Source of the DNA: Arthrobacter sp. AL12
Lineage (GTDB): Bacteria; Actinomycetota; Actinomycetes; Actinomycetales; Micrococcaceae
Length of the DNA: 64,000 nt
Reading direction: 5' to 3'
NCBI RefSeq assembly: GCF_029960645.1
Contig: NZ_JASBQY010000004.1
Location: 124,001-188,000 of the forward strand
Shown here: positions 44,908 through 53,229 of the stretch, piece by piece
Numbering within the stretch: the stretch's first letter is position 1
Layout of the letters: each line of letters starts with the position of its first letter
Position numbers and translations under genes: made by a program
Notes under the pieces: generated by a model
Databases searched by the model: none
Told to the model about the DNA's origin: nothing
Seen by the model: the letters and a program-made list of their open reading frames with translations, nothing else

Positions 44908-46224
44908 TTAGAAGTTTTCGTCTAGCAATCCAGACGTTATTGATTCATAGTCGTCATCGTCATATGAATCGATAGGTGGCGGCGTGTTATTGTAGAAGCA
45001 CATAATGAGGGCATCAGCATTGTCCGGTGATCGGTATCCGCGCTTCTTGTAGTCAGCTTTGCCTTCTACACCGCGGCGCCCTTTGGAATCCATCTTCCAC
45101 TGCCGAGTGGATAGCTCCATTAGCAGGTCGTCGTTCATCTCAATGTGGATAGTATCGATGACACTCGCTAAGTAGAACCAGGCTTCGCTGATGAGGTTCG
45201 GATACTTATCTGGGTCAGACGCCTTCGCACCAAAGTTGATCGGCATGACGCGGTAGCCTCTGCGCATCATCTCGTCAGTTACTCCCCCACCGACGCCAGT
45301 GTCATCCACCTTGATCAGAACCGACTTGTCGTAGTCGACGAACAGTTCGAGCTTGTCGGAGACTTCTGTCGTCCTCAACTTGGTGTAGGACTTCGTGGCG
45401 ATGTCATTGAGCCCTTTGCGCATCTTGAACACCGTGCGGTCATCCCCCATGCGGGCAACGTCAACACCGACTTCAATCGCACCCTCTGAGCTCACACTTC
45501 GTTCCATGGCTTCAAGGATTGCGGTGCGGCTGAGAATTGCCGTGTCAGCCTGGGTAACTGGTTCGCCGAGCCAGACATGCGCGTAGAGGTCCAGGCTTGC
45601 TGCTTTGTCTGCTTCCATCTCTTCCAGAAGCTCAGCCGGCAACAGTCCTGCACGTTCAAGAACGTCGTAGTTGACCTTGCGGACATAGGTTCTGGGGCGG
45701 TCTGCCTTCACGTAGCGGACATAGACAGGATCGAGCTCATTCTGACGGTTGAACGTGTAGATCAGCTGACTGCCTGGCTTACGCACCGTCGGGATCAAGA
45801 CCTTCAAGCTGGCTTCGCTGATGCTCTGGGCTTCTTCCACCCAGGCAATATCGATGCCTTCTGTGGACTTCACCTCAGTTGAGTTATGCCGTAGTCCCTT
45901 GAAGAAGAACTCGGTACCGGTGATGGTGTTGCGAATTGACTTCTCAGTGATCTCGTAGTCAGTAAAGCCATTGTTGTAGATGATGTCGGACAGCAGCTTG
46001 TGCACGGAATCAGCGATGGTGTTCTGCAGCTCACGGGTACACAGGATACGCAGCTTCTTCTGCCGTCCACGAAGGATAAGTGCCAGGGCGACATGCTGAG
46101 ACTTGCCAGAGCCGCGGCCACCGTAGAAGACGATGTTGCGCCACTCTTCATTGAACAGCTCCTCATACTCTTCGAGGAACTTAATCCTTACTTGGTTGGT
46201 CCCCACTTCGGACGATCTCCACAA
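44908..46224 (-). CDS. Terminase large subunit
   Basis: A 438-residue packaging ATPase and nuclease. Walker A GGRGSGKS is at residues 35-42, Walker B at about 123-130 (IDIAWVEEAQS), and nuclease acidic residues occur in VGVDVARMGDD and DDTGVGGGV. The protein class is Terminase_3/PBSX-like. The start is uncertain: TTG 46224 overlaps terS by 44 bases, and GTG 46206 with GGAG upstream is an alternative. Confidence 0.93.
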   Translation of the reverse strand: MWRSSEVGTNQVRIKFLEEYEELFNEEWRNIVFYGGRGSGKSQHVALALILRGRQKKLRILCTRELQNTIADSVHKLLSDIIYNNGFTDYEITEKSIRNTITGTEFFFKGLRHNSTEVKSTEGIDIAWVEEAQSISEASLKVLIPTVRKPGSQLIYTFNRQNELDPVYVRYVKADRPRTYVRKVNYDVLERAGLLPAELLEEMEADKAASLDLYAHVWLGEPVTQADTAILSRTAILEAMERSVSSEGAIEVGVDVARMGDDRTVFKMRKGLNDIATKSYTKLRTTEVSDKLELFVDYDKSVLIKVDDTGVGGGVTDEMMRRGYRVMPINFGAKASDPDKYPNLISEAWFYLASVIDTIHIEMNDDLLMELSTRQWKMDSKGRRGVEGKADYKKRGYRSPDNADALIMCFYNNTPPPIDSYDDDDYESITSGLLDENF

Positions 46225-46678
46225 GCGCCTGCATAGGCTTACCGTCAGTCGTGTGGTCTATCTCCTGACGTTCCTTCCAACCCCAGTTGTTCTTGAGGCT
46301 GAAGGAGGCGCCTGAGGCACTCTTTGAGTAGAGGGCATTCTCTGCCCATTCGTGGCAACGCTCGTAAGCAAGCATCACCGGGTCAGAAAACCGGTCGCCG
46401 TTCTTGTACTGGACGAGCGTCTCGCGAGTGATACCTAGTGCCCTGGCGAGACCTGAAACGGTGTACGGCTTCTGCTCTGTCATTACCTTGCGCTGGGCAA
46501 AGATGGTCTCGCCGCGCTCGTTGATACCCGACTCCACCAGGCGTGACTCAAGATGTGGATCACACGCATCGAAGTACGAGTCGATCGCTACTTGAAGCTC
46601 ATCAACGGTCTTGAACTTGAGCGGTCGTCCGCCCTTGTTCTTCTCTGCTGGTTGTTCCGGTGAGTCAGTGTCTGCCAT
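46181..46678 (-). CDS. Terminase small subunit
   Basis: A 165-residue protein starting with a disordered Lys-rich segment and GGRPLKFKTVDELQVAIDSYF, followed by a helix-turn-helix SGLARALGITRETLVQY and an SLKNNWGW segment, typical of phage DNA-packaging small subunits. It recognises the packaging site. It begins the leftward late operon. Confidence 0.88.
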   Translation of the reverse strand: MADTDSPEQPAEKNKGGRPLKFKTVDELQVAIDSYFDACDPHLESRLVESGINERGETIFAQRKVMTEQKPYTVSGLARALGITRETLVQYKNGDRFSDPVMLAYERCHEWAENALYSKSASGASFSLKNNWGWKERQEIDHTTDGKPMQALVEIVRSGDQPSKD

Positions 46679-46748
46679 ATGTGCCCCTATTTATGCACAA
46701 ACGCGTCGAATTTAAAAGAGGCAACCAAGTCCGTATAGGGTCAGCTTC

Positions 46749-47546
46749 ATGCAATTCACCGACAGTTACGCCAATACGAGGGTAGTTCCACAACATATTG
46801 CTAGGCGCTACGCGTGGATGGAGACCGGCAATGCCGCCGCCATACTCAACGCCGTTGCTCGTGATGAGTACAACGAGTTCCTCGATGTACTTGAAAACTT
46901 CTACCTATCGCCGAACTCATGGCTTGTAGCAGGCGGCAACAAAGGGGACATTGCACAGGATTTGGACGACCGGTTCCGGGCTTTGGGCTGGAAGGAGACT
47001 CGGATTGATACGGAGATAAGGGGCTACTTCCTGACAGACATCAGCGGCCCCAAGGACAATCAGACTGCCCACATAGAGGAAGCGCCAGTCATCTTCAGCG
47101 AGGGTTTCAAAGTCGACAACCGTAAAGGCCGGATGATCGTCGACATCGAGTGGAACGCAAAAGACGGCAACTTGGATCGTGACCTGGCTGCGTACCGCTC
47201 CTGGTACGAATATGGCCTCATCGACGGCGCCGTCATCATCACCAAGGATCGTCACTCACTGCTCGAATTGGCACGGCACGTATGGGGCGAGTATCAGGCA
47301 TCTATCGGAGGGAACCCTAGGACAAGGCTGCCGATCGACTTGAGCAGTTCTACAACGACTTCGTTCGATAAAGCTGCAATCAGACTTCAGCGGCGAGAGG
47401 CTGGCAACTGCCCGGTGCTCATCGTGGGAGTCTCGTCCGCCACTTGGGATGGGACGGCTTTCACCCTGCATCCCCAAGACGTCGAAGTGCTGGTTAGAGA
47501 AGCGAGGGCCGGCCAGACGACCGAGGATGAAGAAGAGCTGAGCTAG
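46749..47546 (+). CDS. BglII/BstYI-family restriction endonuclease, copy 1
   Basis: A 265-residue protein with the family core: ARRYAWMETGNAAA (residues 19-31), WLVAGGNKGDIAQDLDD, and the catalytic VDIEWNAKDGNLDRDLA stretch (residues 131-147) with Glu134 and Asn136. The family cuts GATC-centred sites. It lies divergent to terS and leads a three-gene rightward unit. It is a paralog of the next gene; both keep the core residues. Confidence 0.85.
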   Translation: MQFTDSYANTRVVPQHIARRYAWMETGNAAAILNAVARDEYNEFLDVLENFYLSPNSWLVAGGNKGDIAQDLDDRFRALGWKETRIDTEIRGYFLTDISGPKDNQTAHIEEAPVIFSEGFKVDNRKGRMIVDIEWNAKDGNLDRDLAAYRSWYEYGLIDGAVIITKDRHSLLELARHVWGEYQASIGGNPRTRLPIDLSSSTTTSFDKAAIRLQRREAGNCPVLIVGVSSATWDGTAFTLHPQDVEVLVREARAGQTTEDEEELS

Positions 47547-47609
47547 GTTCGCCTCTACTCTTGCGTGGTCGTCCGAGCTTTGTCGGCGGTCACTACTAGA
47601 GTCATCGAC

Positions 47610-48449
47610 ATGGACTTGACCTACTCATTCAAAGACGTCTTCTCGCAAGACATACTCGACCGATATACGTTCCTCGAGACCCGCAACGCAGCGGCCGTCT
47701 TCAAGGCCAGCAACCCTGATCACTTTAAGGAGTTGGCTGAAGTCCTCAGCGACTTCAAGCTGTACGACGCGGACATCATCATCCCTGGCGGTAACCGCGG
47801 CAAGATCGCTTACCGGTTGGACAAGCACTTCGAAGAGCTCGGGTGGAGAGCCGTACGCGTTACAACGGAGTCAAAGCTCCTGGGCCAGATGAAAGCCAGC
47901 ATGAACGCGAAGACCTACGACGTTGAGTTCATGAACACCAGTGTGGTCAACCCCGGCTTTGAAGTGGACAACATGAAGGATCGCGTGGCCATTGATGTTG
48001 AGTGGAACGCCAAGGACGGCAACCTGGATCGTGACTTGGCGGCTTACCGTTCCCTGTATGACATGGGCCTCATTGACGTAACGACTCTGATCACTCGTGA
48101 TCACGCAGGTATCCGACGATTGGCAGGCGAAGATCTGGAGAGCCCCGACTCGTACCGTCGCCTGGGAACGAGTACCACCACGAATATGGCCAAGCTGGAA
48201 GACCGTATGACGCGTGGTGACTCGGGTGGTTGCCCGCTCCTCGGCATCGGCATGACTCAAACGACGTGGGCAGGCAAGGGCGTACCTCGCCCTGGCGAAG
48301 AGCACACCACGGTCGACGAACTCTATGAGGCGTATCTCAAAGCCAAAGCAGAGCGAGAAAAGGCCAAGGGTGGTAAGGCTGAGCTGAGTGACGAGGAGAT
48401 CGACGAGGTACTCGAGTCGGTCGAAGAAGAGCACACGAACAACGACTAG
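47610..48449 (+). CDS. BglII/BstYI-family restriction endonuclease, copy 2
   Basis: A 279-residue paralog of copy 1. It shares LETRNAAAVF, IPGGNRGKIAYRLD, and the identical core EWNAKDGNLDRDLAAYRS (residues 131-148), but other regions have drifted. It has an extra charged C terminus (AKAEREKAKGGKAELSDEEID). ATG 47610 was chosen; an upstream GTG adds 15 residues of no similarity. A methylase gene follows 12 bases later. Confidence 0.85.
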   Translation: MDLTYSFKDVFSQDILDRYTFLETRNAAAVFKASNPDHFKELAEVLSDFKLYDADIIIPGGNRGKIAYRLDKHFEELGWRAVRVTTESKLLGQMKASMNAKTYDVEFMNTSVVNPGFEVDNMKDRVAIDVEWNAKDGNLDRDLAAYRSLYDMGLIDVTTLITRDHAGIRRLAGEDLESPDSYRRLGTSTTTNMAKLEDRMTRGDSGGCPLLGIGMTQTTWAGKGVPRPGEEHTTVDELYEAYLKAKAEREKAKGGKAELSDEEIDEVLESVEEEHTNND

Positions 48450-48461
48450 AATTGCCTGATC

Positions 48462-49193
48462 ATGACTAACACCCCCCGCCCTGCCCCCCTGCGTGCTGAC
48501 GTCTCTCCGACGCCATTCACCCCCCTGCCTACAGTTGAGGGAGGTTTCCAGACGGTCCTTGCCGATCCGCCCTGGCGCTTCACGAACCGCACCGGCAAAG
48601 TAGCTCCTGAACACCGCCGACTCGATCGCTACGACACCATGTCTTTTGACGAGATCATGGCGCTTCCTGTTGGCGAGACCATGTCGAAGAACGCGCACCT
48701 CTACCTGTGGGTTCCGAATGCACTGCTGCCTGAAGGACTCGAAGTCATGAAGGCTTGGGGCTTCCGGTATGTCAGCAACGTCATTTGGGCCAAGCGTCGT
48801 AAAGACGGCGGCCCGGATGGTCGCGGCGTGGGCTTCTACTTCCGCAACGTCACCGAGATTCTGCTGTTCGGTGTTCGTGGCTCCATGCGTACGCTGCCGC
48901 CGGCTCGCAGCCAGGTAAACATGATTGAGACGCGCAAGCGCGAACACTCTCGTAAGCCTGATGAACAGTACGACTTCATTGAGAGCTGCTCGCCTGGTCC
49001 GCGCCTGGAGATGTTTGCTCGCTACCCTCGTGATGGTTGGCACGTCTGGGGTAATGAAGCCCAATCAGAAGACGAGGTCCGCGGTAAGGTCCACAAGGGC
49101 TATGAAGGCGGCGCCATCGAGCGTCCTGTTGTCGTCTATGAAGAGTCTGACGACTACGAGATCGCCGAGATCGAAGAATTAGTTCGCCAGTAA
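48462..49193 (+). CDS. MT-A70 family DNA adenine methyltransferase
   Basis: A 243-residue methyltransferase with the DPPW catalytic motif at residues 35-38 (QTVLADPPWRF), a WVPNALLPEGLEVMKAWGF segment, and FARYPRDGWHVWGNE at the end of the fold. MT-A70 enzymes methylate the N6 of adenine in DNA or RNA. It follows the two endonucleases, so it probably protects the sites they cut. Confidence 0.9.
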   Translation: MTNTPRPAPLRADVSPTPFTPLPTVEGGFQTVLADPPWRFTNRTGKVAPEHRRLDRYDTMSFDEIMALPVGETMSKNAHLYLWVPNALLPEGLEVMKAWGFRYVSNVIWAKRRKDGGPDGRGVGFYFRNVTEILLFGVRGSMRTLPPARSQVNMIETRKREHSRKPDEQYDFIESCSPGPRLEMFARYPRDGWHVWGNEAQSEDEVRGKVHKGYEGGAIERPVVVYEESDDYEIAEIEELVRQ

Positions 49194-49200
49194 TAAAAGT

Positions 49201-49240
49201 GAAAGCCATGTCGGAGAGTCACATTCCGGCATGGCTTTTC
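49201..49240 (+). terminator. Terminator of the restriction-modification unit
   Basis: GAAAGCCATGTCGGA pairs with TCCGGCATGGCTTTTC (one wobble), with a T-rich tail. Confidence 0.85.
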
Positions 49241-49312
49241 TTTTGCGCGTGTAATGTCGCCCCTTGTAGATAGACTGCGGCCATATCTTCATCAGACATT
49301 GGGGGCAGCACA

Positions 49313-49933
49313 ATGACGTACCAGCAACCTGACATGCAGCAGGCAGCACCGAAGCGCAAAGGCGGGCTCTGGTGGAAAATAGTTATTGCGGTGGTAGGCA
49401 TTCTGGCAATTGGCGCCGCAGTCGTCGGCTCTATCGCACTTAGTTCAATGAACGCCGCAGCGGAAGCCAGTGCATCGGCATCAGTCAGCGCCGCAGCCAG
49501 TCGGTCGGCAGAAGCATCGCAGAAGGCGGCTAAGGCGAAAGCCGAGGCTGACCTGGATCGCTCGATCAAAGACCTCGCGACTGCCATGGATAAGTCCCTC
49601 AAGGATGCCGCAAAAGCTGATCGGGTAGCTATGGAGAAAGGCGACTGGACCTACGTCTCTGACTACCTGTACTACGCCATGCCAACCGAACGCTATACGT
49701 GTCCCGGACGCAATGCCTGCGCGTCCATGGTTGTCACCACTACCAAGCAGCCTGACGGCTGTCCCAGGGGATTGAGTGTAAACGTCAGCTTCTTATCGTC
49801 CACCGGAGTATCCGTCTATAACGCCGTTCGGACAACGGGAGCGCTTCACTATGAAGAACAGGCGCAACTGGACTTCACCGATCTATCTGGTAATGGGAAG
49901 ACCATACGCGTTGATTCGATGCGCTGCTACTAG
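49313..49933 (+). CDS. Membrane-anchored protein with Ala-rich coiled coil
   Basis: A 206-residue protein. Residues 20-45 are a membrane anchor; residues 48-105 form an Ala/Ser/Lys coiled coil; the exported C-terminal domain (about 110-206) has four cysteines (TCPGRNAC, GC, RCY) and is probably disulfide-bonded. No family recognised. It is convergent with the CAP gene (four-base overlap). Confidence 0.72.
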   Translation: MTYQQPDMQQAAPKRKGGLWWKIVIAVVGILAIGAAVVGSIALSSMNAAAEASASASVSAAASRSAEASQKAAKAKAEADLDRSIKDLATAMDKSLKDAAKADRVAMEKGDWTYVSDYLYYAMPTERYTCPGRNACASMVVTTTKQPDGCPRGLSVNVSFLSSTGVSVYNAVRTTGALHYEEQAQLDFTDLSGNGKTIRVDSMRCY

Positions 49934-50457
49934 CGAAGCGTCGTCCCGAAGTGTCCAACCACGTAATCGCAGTTGTCCCGGTCATTGTGTTGTAGACCGA
50001 ACCCTGCGTCTGCGTAATCAGCCACGAGCACTGCTTGATGAGTTGGACTGGCGATCCAGGCTGTCACAACCGTATCTGCTGAGTCGTAGCACTTAGCTAG
50101 GTTCTCTCCAGCTGTCTGGTAGTCGTAGCCGGCCCCTTGAATGAAATCCCAGGGTGTCTGGCCGTCAGGTGCTATGTGGCTCCAGTACTGGGATGTCACT
50201 AAGTCGTGAGCCTTAGCCTGTGAAGAGCTGTTGAGCTTGTCGTTCAGGACTAGCGGTGACAGGTGCTTGGTTGATCGGTACTCGTTCACCGCTGCGAGGA
50301 TGCCAGGGACACGCTCTGTGGGCCGTATGGATGTGGTTACGGACGAGGCCGCTTCATTGCCGGGACTTTCCAATGAACGGACCGCATGGCCCACTACGAA
50401 GCTCCAGGCTGCTATTAGGGCTATCAATAGAATCAAACCAATTGTATTTTTACGCAT
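49930..50457 (-). CDS. Membrane-anchored CAP (SCP-like) domain protein
   Basis: A 175-residue protein from ATG 50457. A signal anchor (residues 5-25) is followed by a CAP domain: INEYRSTKHLSPL-like start, HIAPDGQTPWDFI, GENLAK, and WIASPTHQAV with histidines. CAP proteins are secreted in bacteria and often of unknown function. It is unusual in a phage. Confidence 0.85.
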   Translation of the reverse strand: MRKNTIGLILLIALIAAWSFVVGHAVRSLESPGNEAASSVTTSIRPTERVPGILAAVNEYRSTKHLSPLVLNDKLNSSSQAKAHDLVTSQYWSHIAPDGQTPWDFIQGAGYDYQTAGENLAKCYDSADTVVTAWIASPTHQAVLVADYADAGFGLQHNDRDNCDYVVGHFGTTLR

Positions 50458-50486
50458 CACCTTCTCTTTCCTTATTAGTTTCCTAT

Positions 50487-50521
50487 GATCTAAGAGGGCT
50501 CTCGCATGGCCCTCTTAGATC
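50487..50521. terminator. Hairpin between CAP and transglycosylase genes
   Basis: A perfect 13-bp stem (50487-50499 with 50509-50521) with a 9-base loop. No strong U tract on the minus strand. Confidence 0.65.
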
Positions 50522-50523
50522 TT

Positions 50524-50853
50524 CTATTTGCATTCCCAGAGCTTGCTCGCCCCGTCTCTGAACATCCCAGCAGTTACGTTGGCATTTGCCGTCGCGTCAA
50601 AGACGCTTGCCCCTGGGTAGCCGTACTTGGCAGCTCGTGCCGGCCAGTAGCCAGACAGGTGTTGGAAGAGACCGCTAGGGTTGCCGTTCTCGCTATACCC
50701 GTAGTTGATGGCAGCAGGATTCATCGTGGACTCACACATGGCGATACTGACGAAGTGGTTCTCATCCAGGCCGAACTTACGAGCTGCTTCACGAACGATC
50801 TCTTCGACACTGCCTGTGGCTTGCGGTGGGGCCGGCTGTGGCTGTTCTGCCAC
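50524..50853 (-). CDS. Lytic transglycosylase-like domain protein, probably 3' part of a frameshifted gene
   Basis: The frame encodes a transglycosylase-like module of 85 residues: AARKFGLDENHFVSIAMCES with the catalytic Glu in CEST, GNPSGLFQHLSGYW, and a C-terminal MFRDGASKLWEC. It starts at GTG 50853 without a clear ribosome site, after a Pro/Val/Glu-rich linker. The same frame is open upstream to the membrane gene, and a -1 shift in a run of five A would fuse the two. Confidence 0.75.
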   Translation of the reverse strand: MAEQPQPAPPQATGSVEEIVREAARKFGLDENHFVSIAMCESTMNPAAINYGYSENGNPSGLFQHLSGYWPARAAKYGYPGASVFDATANANVTAGMFRDGASKLWECK

Positions 50854-50945
50854 GATTACCGGCTCATCAACCGTCTTTGGTTCTGGTGCTTCAACTGGAA
50901 GCTCTGGCGTTGCTACCGTCGTTATTGGAACAGCGCTGGTAGCGA

Positions 50946-51161
50946 CTACTGCTCGACTGTTTTTGAAACCAATGTCATGTCCTGGACGACTGCTGCGCGA
51001 GCCTCGCTATGGATGTTCGTGTACAGGAACCAGTTAGCGACGGTGACGACTACCAATGTCGTGAAGAACGTCAGTGCGATCGTCAGGATGAACGTGGTTC
51101 GGTTCACTGTCTTAGGTACTGGGACGTCTTGTGGTTTTGGTGCTGCTTCTTTGCTTGTCAT
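50946..51161 (-). CDS. Membrane anchor, probable 5' part of the transglycosylase gene
   Basis: A 71-residue protein with a cytoplasmic Pro/Lys-rich start, one membrane segment (residues 22-46) and an outer segment ending in SKTVEQ. The next frame (-1) continues without stop into a linker and the transglycosylase domain. Either a mutation has split a single gene, or ribosomes shift at A5 (50964-50960). Confidence 0.65.
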   Translation of the reverse strand: MTSKEAAPKPQDVPVPKTVNRTTFILTIALTFFTTLVVVTVANWFLYTNIHSEARAAVVQDMTLVSKTVEQ

Positions 51162-51179
51162 GATTTTTCTTACCCTTGC

Positions 51180-51720
51180 CCATAGTGGGCGTTATATATG
51201 TTTGTTTGGCTTATAGAGCCAGTTCCGAGCAGGTAAGGGTGGGCATCACCTACTCAGAACTGGACCTACAGGTTCATACAGTTACATGGCTGCTAGTAGT
51301 AAGACTGTGAATCACTCTCCTACTGGCTAGTTGCTGTAATCACTTCACAGGGTAAATTGACTTAGAGTCATAGATTACGTTTACGCCCCTACTACTAGCT
51401 GACTACACAAGCAGATAACTCGTCGCCCCTTCATACCGTCGTAGGAAAAGCGTTATCGTTGCACTGGACACTCATGTAGCCGTGTTGAACATATAAGGCA
51501 GGGATTTGCCGAGCTGGAGCGCCAGCCATTGTCTCCAATTTATTTATGGCTATCATTTTGGTACTCGTATAGTCACCCTGCATGGAGATACTTGAAGGCA
51601 CCGAAGTCTCTATCCGAAGAGAGAGTCCCACTGGTGATACTCCTTACCAACGTCCTAAGCGTCTACCTATTCCGCCACTTATATGTCCATGTAACTGTAT
51701 GAATTGTGAATGTTCTCAGT
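51180..51720 (-). ncRNA. Hairpin-rich stretch with tRNA-Leu-like D arm, candidate structured RNA
   Basis: About 540 bases with no convincing protein gene. On the minus strand, TGGCGGAATAGGTAGACGC (about 51659-51677) differs by one base from a tRNA-Leu D-arm consensus, but a full cloverleaf could not be closed. Stems visible include CCAGTTC/GAACTGG with nested pairs (51219-51263), TGTGAA/TTCACA, GCAGGG/CCCTGC, and a nested hairpin at 51584-51643. An HNH endonuclease gene lies just upstream. The type of RNA is unknown. Confidence 0.4.
51584..51643 (-). other. Nested hairpin in the structured stretch
   Basis: GGAG/CTCC, CACC/GGTG, AGT/ACT and CTCT/AGAG pair in nested order around a small loop, as expected for a stable RNA element. 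Confidence 0.5.
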
Positions 51721-52188
51721 TCAACCGCTTCGTTCCATAAGCTTACGACGATGATACGAGCTACGACTTATTTCTCTAACTCGCTCGCGATTGCGATTAG
51801 CCCAAGCAGTGTTGCGTATTCGTTTACATTCTTTGCAGTTTCGAGATCCCGGCTTGTAGGATGCGTACCCTACAATGCTCAGATCATGCCCGTTGTTACA
51901 GTGGGTTCCATACACGTTAGCGCCCTTGCCTCTGTTTAGATTCTCTGCGTTGGTAACCGGTTCAAGATGATCAACATTGATACAGATCCGATTGCCGCAC
52001 AGATGATCCAGAACTAGACCGTCCGGTATATCTCCCACTAGGGCTATATACATCTCGCGGTGAAGCAGTCTGAGCTTCCATACCCCGTCTATCTTCACAT
52101 TTCGCCTTGCATATCCTTTTGTAGAAGGAGGTGAGGCGGATAACATACAGTCTTTATCCATGTATGACATTATGAAGCTATTCGACAT
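51721..52188 (-). CDS. HNH homing endonuclease
   Basis: A 155-residue protein with the HNH motif [22 protein letters not shown] (in two parts: [17 protein letters not shown], residues about 59-77), and a C-terminal zinc-like CNNGHDL ... NCKECKR segment. Free-standing nucleases of this kind spread by cutting DNA that lacks them. It is next to the structured stretch at 51.2-51.7 kb. Confidence 0.88.
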   Translation of the reverse strand: MSNSFIMSYMDKDCMLSASPPSTKGYARRNVKIDGVWKLRLLHREMYIALVGDIPDGLVLDHLCGNRICINVDHLEPVTNAENLNRGKGANVYGTHCNNGHDLSIVGYASYKPGSRNCKECKRIRNTAWANRNRERVREISRSSYHRRKLMERSG

Positions 52189-52453
52189 AAATGTAAACGA
52201 TATTCTTTCATGCGCACTCGTCAGAGGCTCTAAGGATTCTTACCATGCCCGGTGAGCGGTATTGCGCCGCCAGCTTTCGCTTTATCCAGCATCCCCTGAA
52301 GGGTGCGCATGAATGGTTGAATTGTTTATGTGCTAGTTCTTATTGAACTGCTTATAGTTAAACACACATCGTCATAATAAGCAATACTATTTTTACGTAA
52401 AGCTGTGGATAACTAGCGCTCTATAGGGGTCATATCACGAAAGATTCTTTTGC

Positions 52454-52588
52454 TTATTCAGACGCCTCAATCCGCATACGGTCTACAAAGCGACTAAACA
52501 GCTCTACGATGATCCGATCTGAATCTTCATATAGGCGATCAACATAAGCTTCGAGCCGGGAATTATCCGCAGGCTCGTGCTCGCTCAT
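52454..52588 (-). CDS. Small phage protein, 44 residues
   Basis: ATG 52588 overlaps the stop of the upstream gene (ATGA). It encodes a charged, helical peptide (YVDRLYEDSDRIIVELFSRF). No family recognised. Confidence 0.6.
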   Translation of the reverse strand: MSEHEPADNSRLEAYVDRLYEDSDRIIVELFSRFVDRMRIEASE

Positions 52589-52788
52589 TCCACCTGGTCC
52601 CGCATCATGATCTCGAAGGTGAGCCGGCCCAGGATCTTCTGCACGTCGCCCTGGGCGCGAGGGGTAAGGTTGCCTGCTTGCTCCAGCTGCGCGAAGTACA
52701 AAGCCCTATTGAAGAGCGCCTCATCGTCCATCGTGGTGTAGTCACCTGTTGATTGAAGTTCGCCGTAGATAGAACGCATTTCACTCAT
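52585..52788 (-). CDS. Small phage protein, 67 residues
   Basis: A helical, acidic protein (MDDEALFNRALYFAQLEQAG). It is coupled by ATGA to the next small gene. No family recognised. Confidence 0.65.
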   Translation of the reverse strand: MSEMRSIYGELQSTGDYTTMDDEALFNRALYFAQLEQAGNLTPRAQGDVQKILGRLTFEIMMRDQVE

Positions 52789-52828
52789 TTGTCCTGATAA
52801 TGCGCTTTTGGGTGGTGGTCGTCAATAG

Positions 52829-52960
52829 CTATCGTCTTGTAGTGCCCTTTATCCAGTACCAAAAACGGTGATACCAAGAGTGATGATAACCGATCCAGTT
52901 GTTGCGCTCATCACCATGTGGAGCTACATCGCCACATAGGTCACACGTTGGCTCACTCAT
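52829..52960 (-). CDS. Small phage protein with CxxC motif, 43 residues
   Basis: ATG 52960 overlaps the stop of the gene before it (ATGA). A CDLCG motif near the start and several Trp and His residues suggest a small metal-binding fold, but a second cysteine pair is missing. Confidence 0.5.
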   Translation of the reverse strand: MSEPTCDLCGDVAPHGDERNNWIGYHHSWYHRFWYWIKGTTRR

Positions 52961-53229
52961 AGTTGTTCAACCTTGCCGTCACTCCAAATAACTTTTGTGC
53001 CGTAGTCAGGATGAGCGTATATATGGACGTTGCATAAAGACTCCCACTTGTCCCACCAAACCATTGAACCTGTCTCTGTAAGCCATCGTTGAGCCGTGGA
53101 ACCATCAGAGAACACGCATGCTTCAAACTGCGGCTCGTCAGCATTGTTATAGTTGCTCTTTTCGAGGTCAGCCTTCAACTGCTGCGCTTCTGTCCTATAC
53201 ACCACACACGTTCTTATTGCTTCATCCAT
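52957..53229 (-). CDS. Phage protein of unknown function, 90 residues
   Basis: The protein has a helical start (TEAQQLKADLEKSN) and a Trp-rich beta part (MVWWDKWESLCNVHIYAH). It begins a set of four overlapping leftward small genes. No family recognised. Confidence 0.65.
   Translation of the reverse strand: MDEAIRTCVVYRTEAQQLKADLEKSNYNNADEPQFEACVFSDGSTAQRWLTETGSMVWWDKWESLCNVHIYAHPDYGTKVIWSDGKVEQL

Noticed and set aside
51431..51631. Leftward frame of 66 codons in the hairpin-rich stretch
   Set aside because: No ribosome site and it overlaps strong RNA stems and the region of GCAGGG/CCCTGC pairing; no protein features.
51560..51690. Complete tRNA-Leu gene
   Set aside because: Only the D arm fits; acceptor, anticodon and T stems cannot be paired in one cloverleaf, so it is reported as a candidate RNA and not as a tRNA.
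51430..51690. Group I intron
   Set aside because: A P4-like GCAGGG/CCCTGC pair and a possible P7 pair exist, but the conserved core (for example GACTA) is not clearly present; left as a possibility to test.
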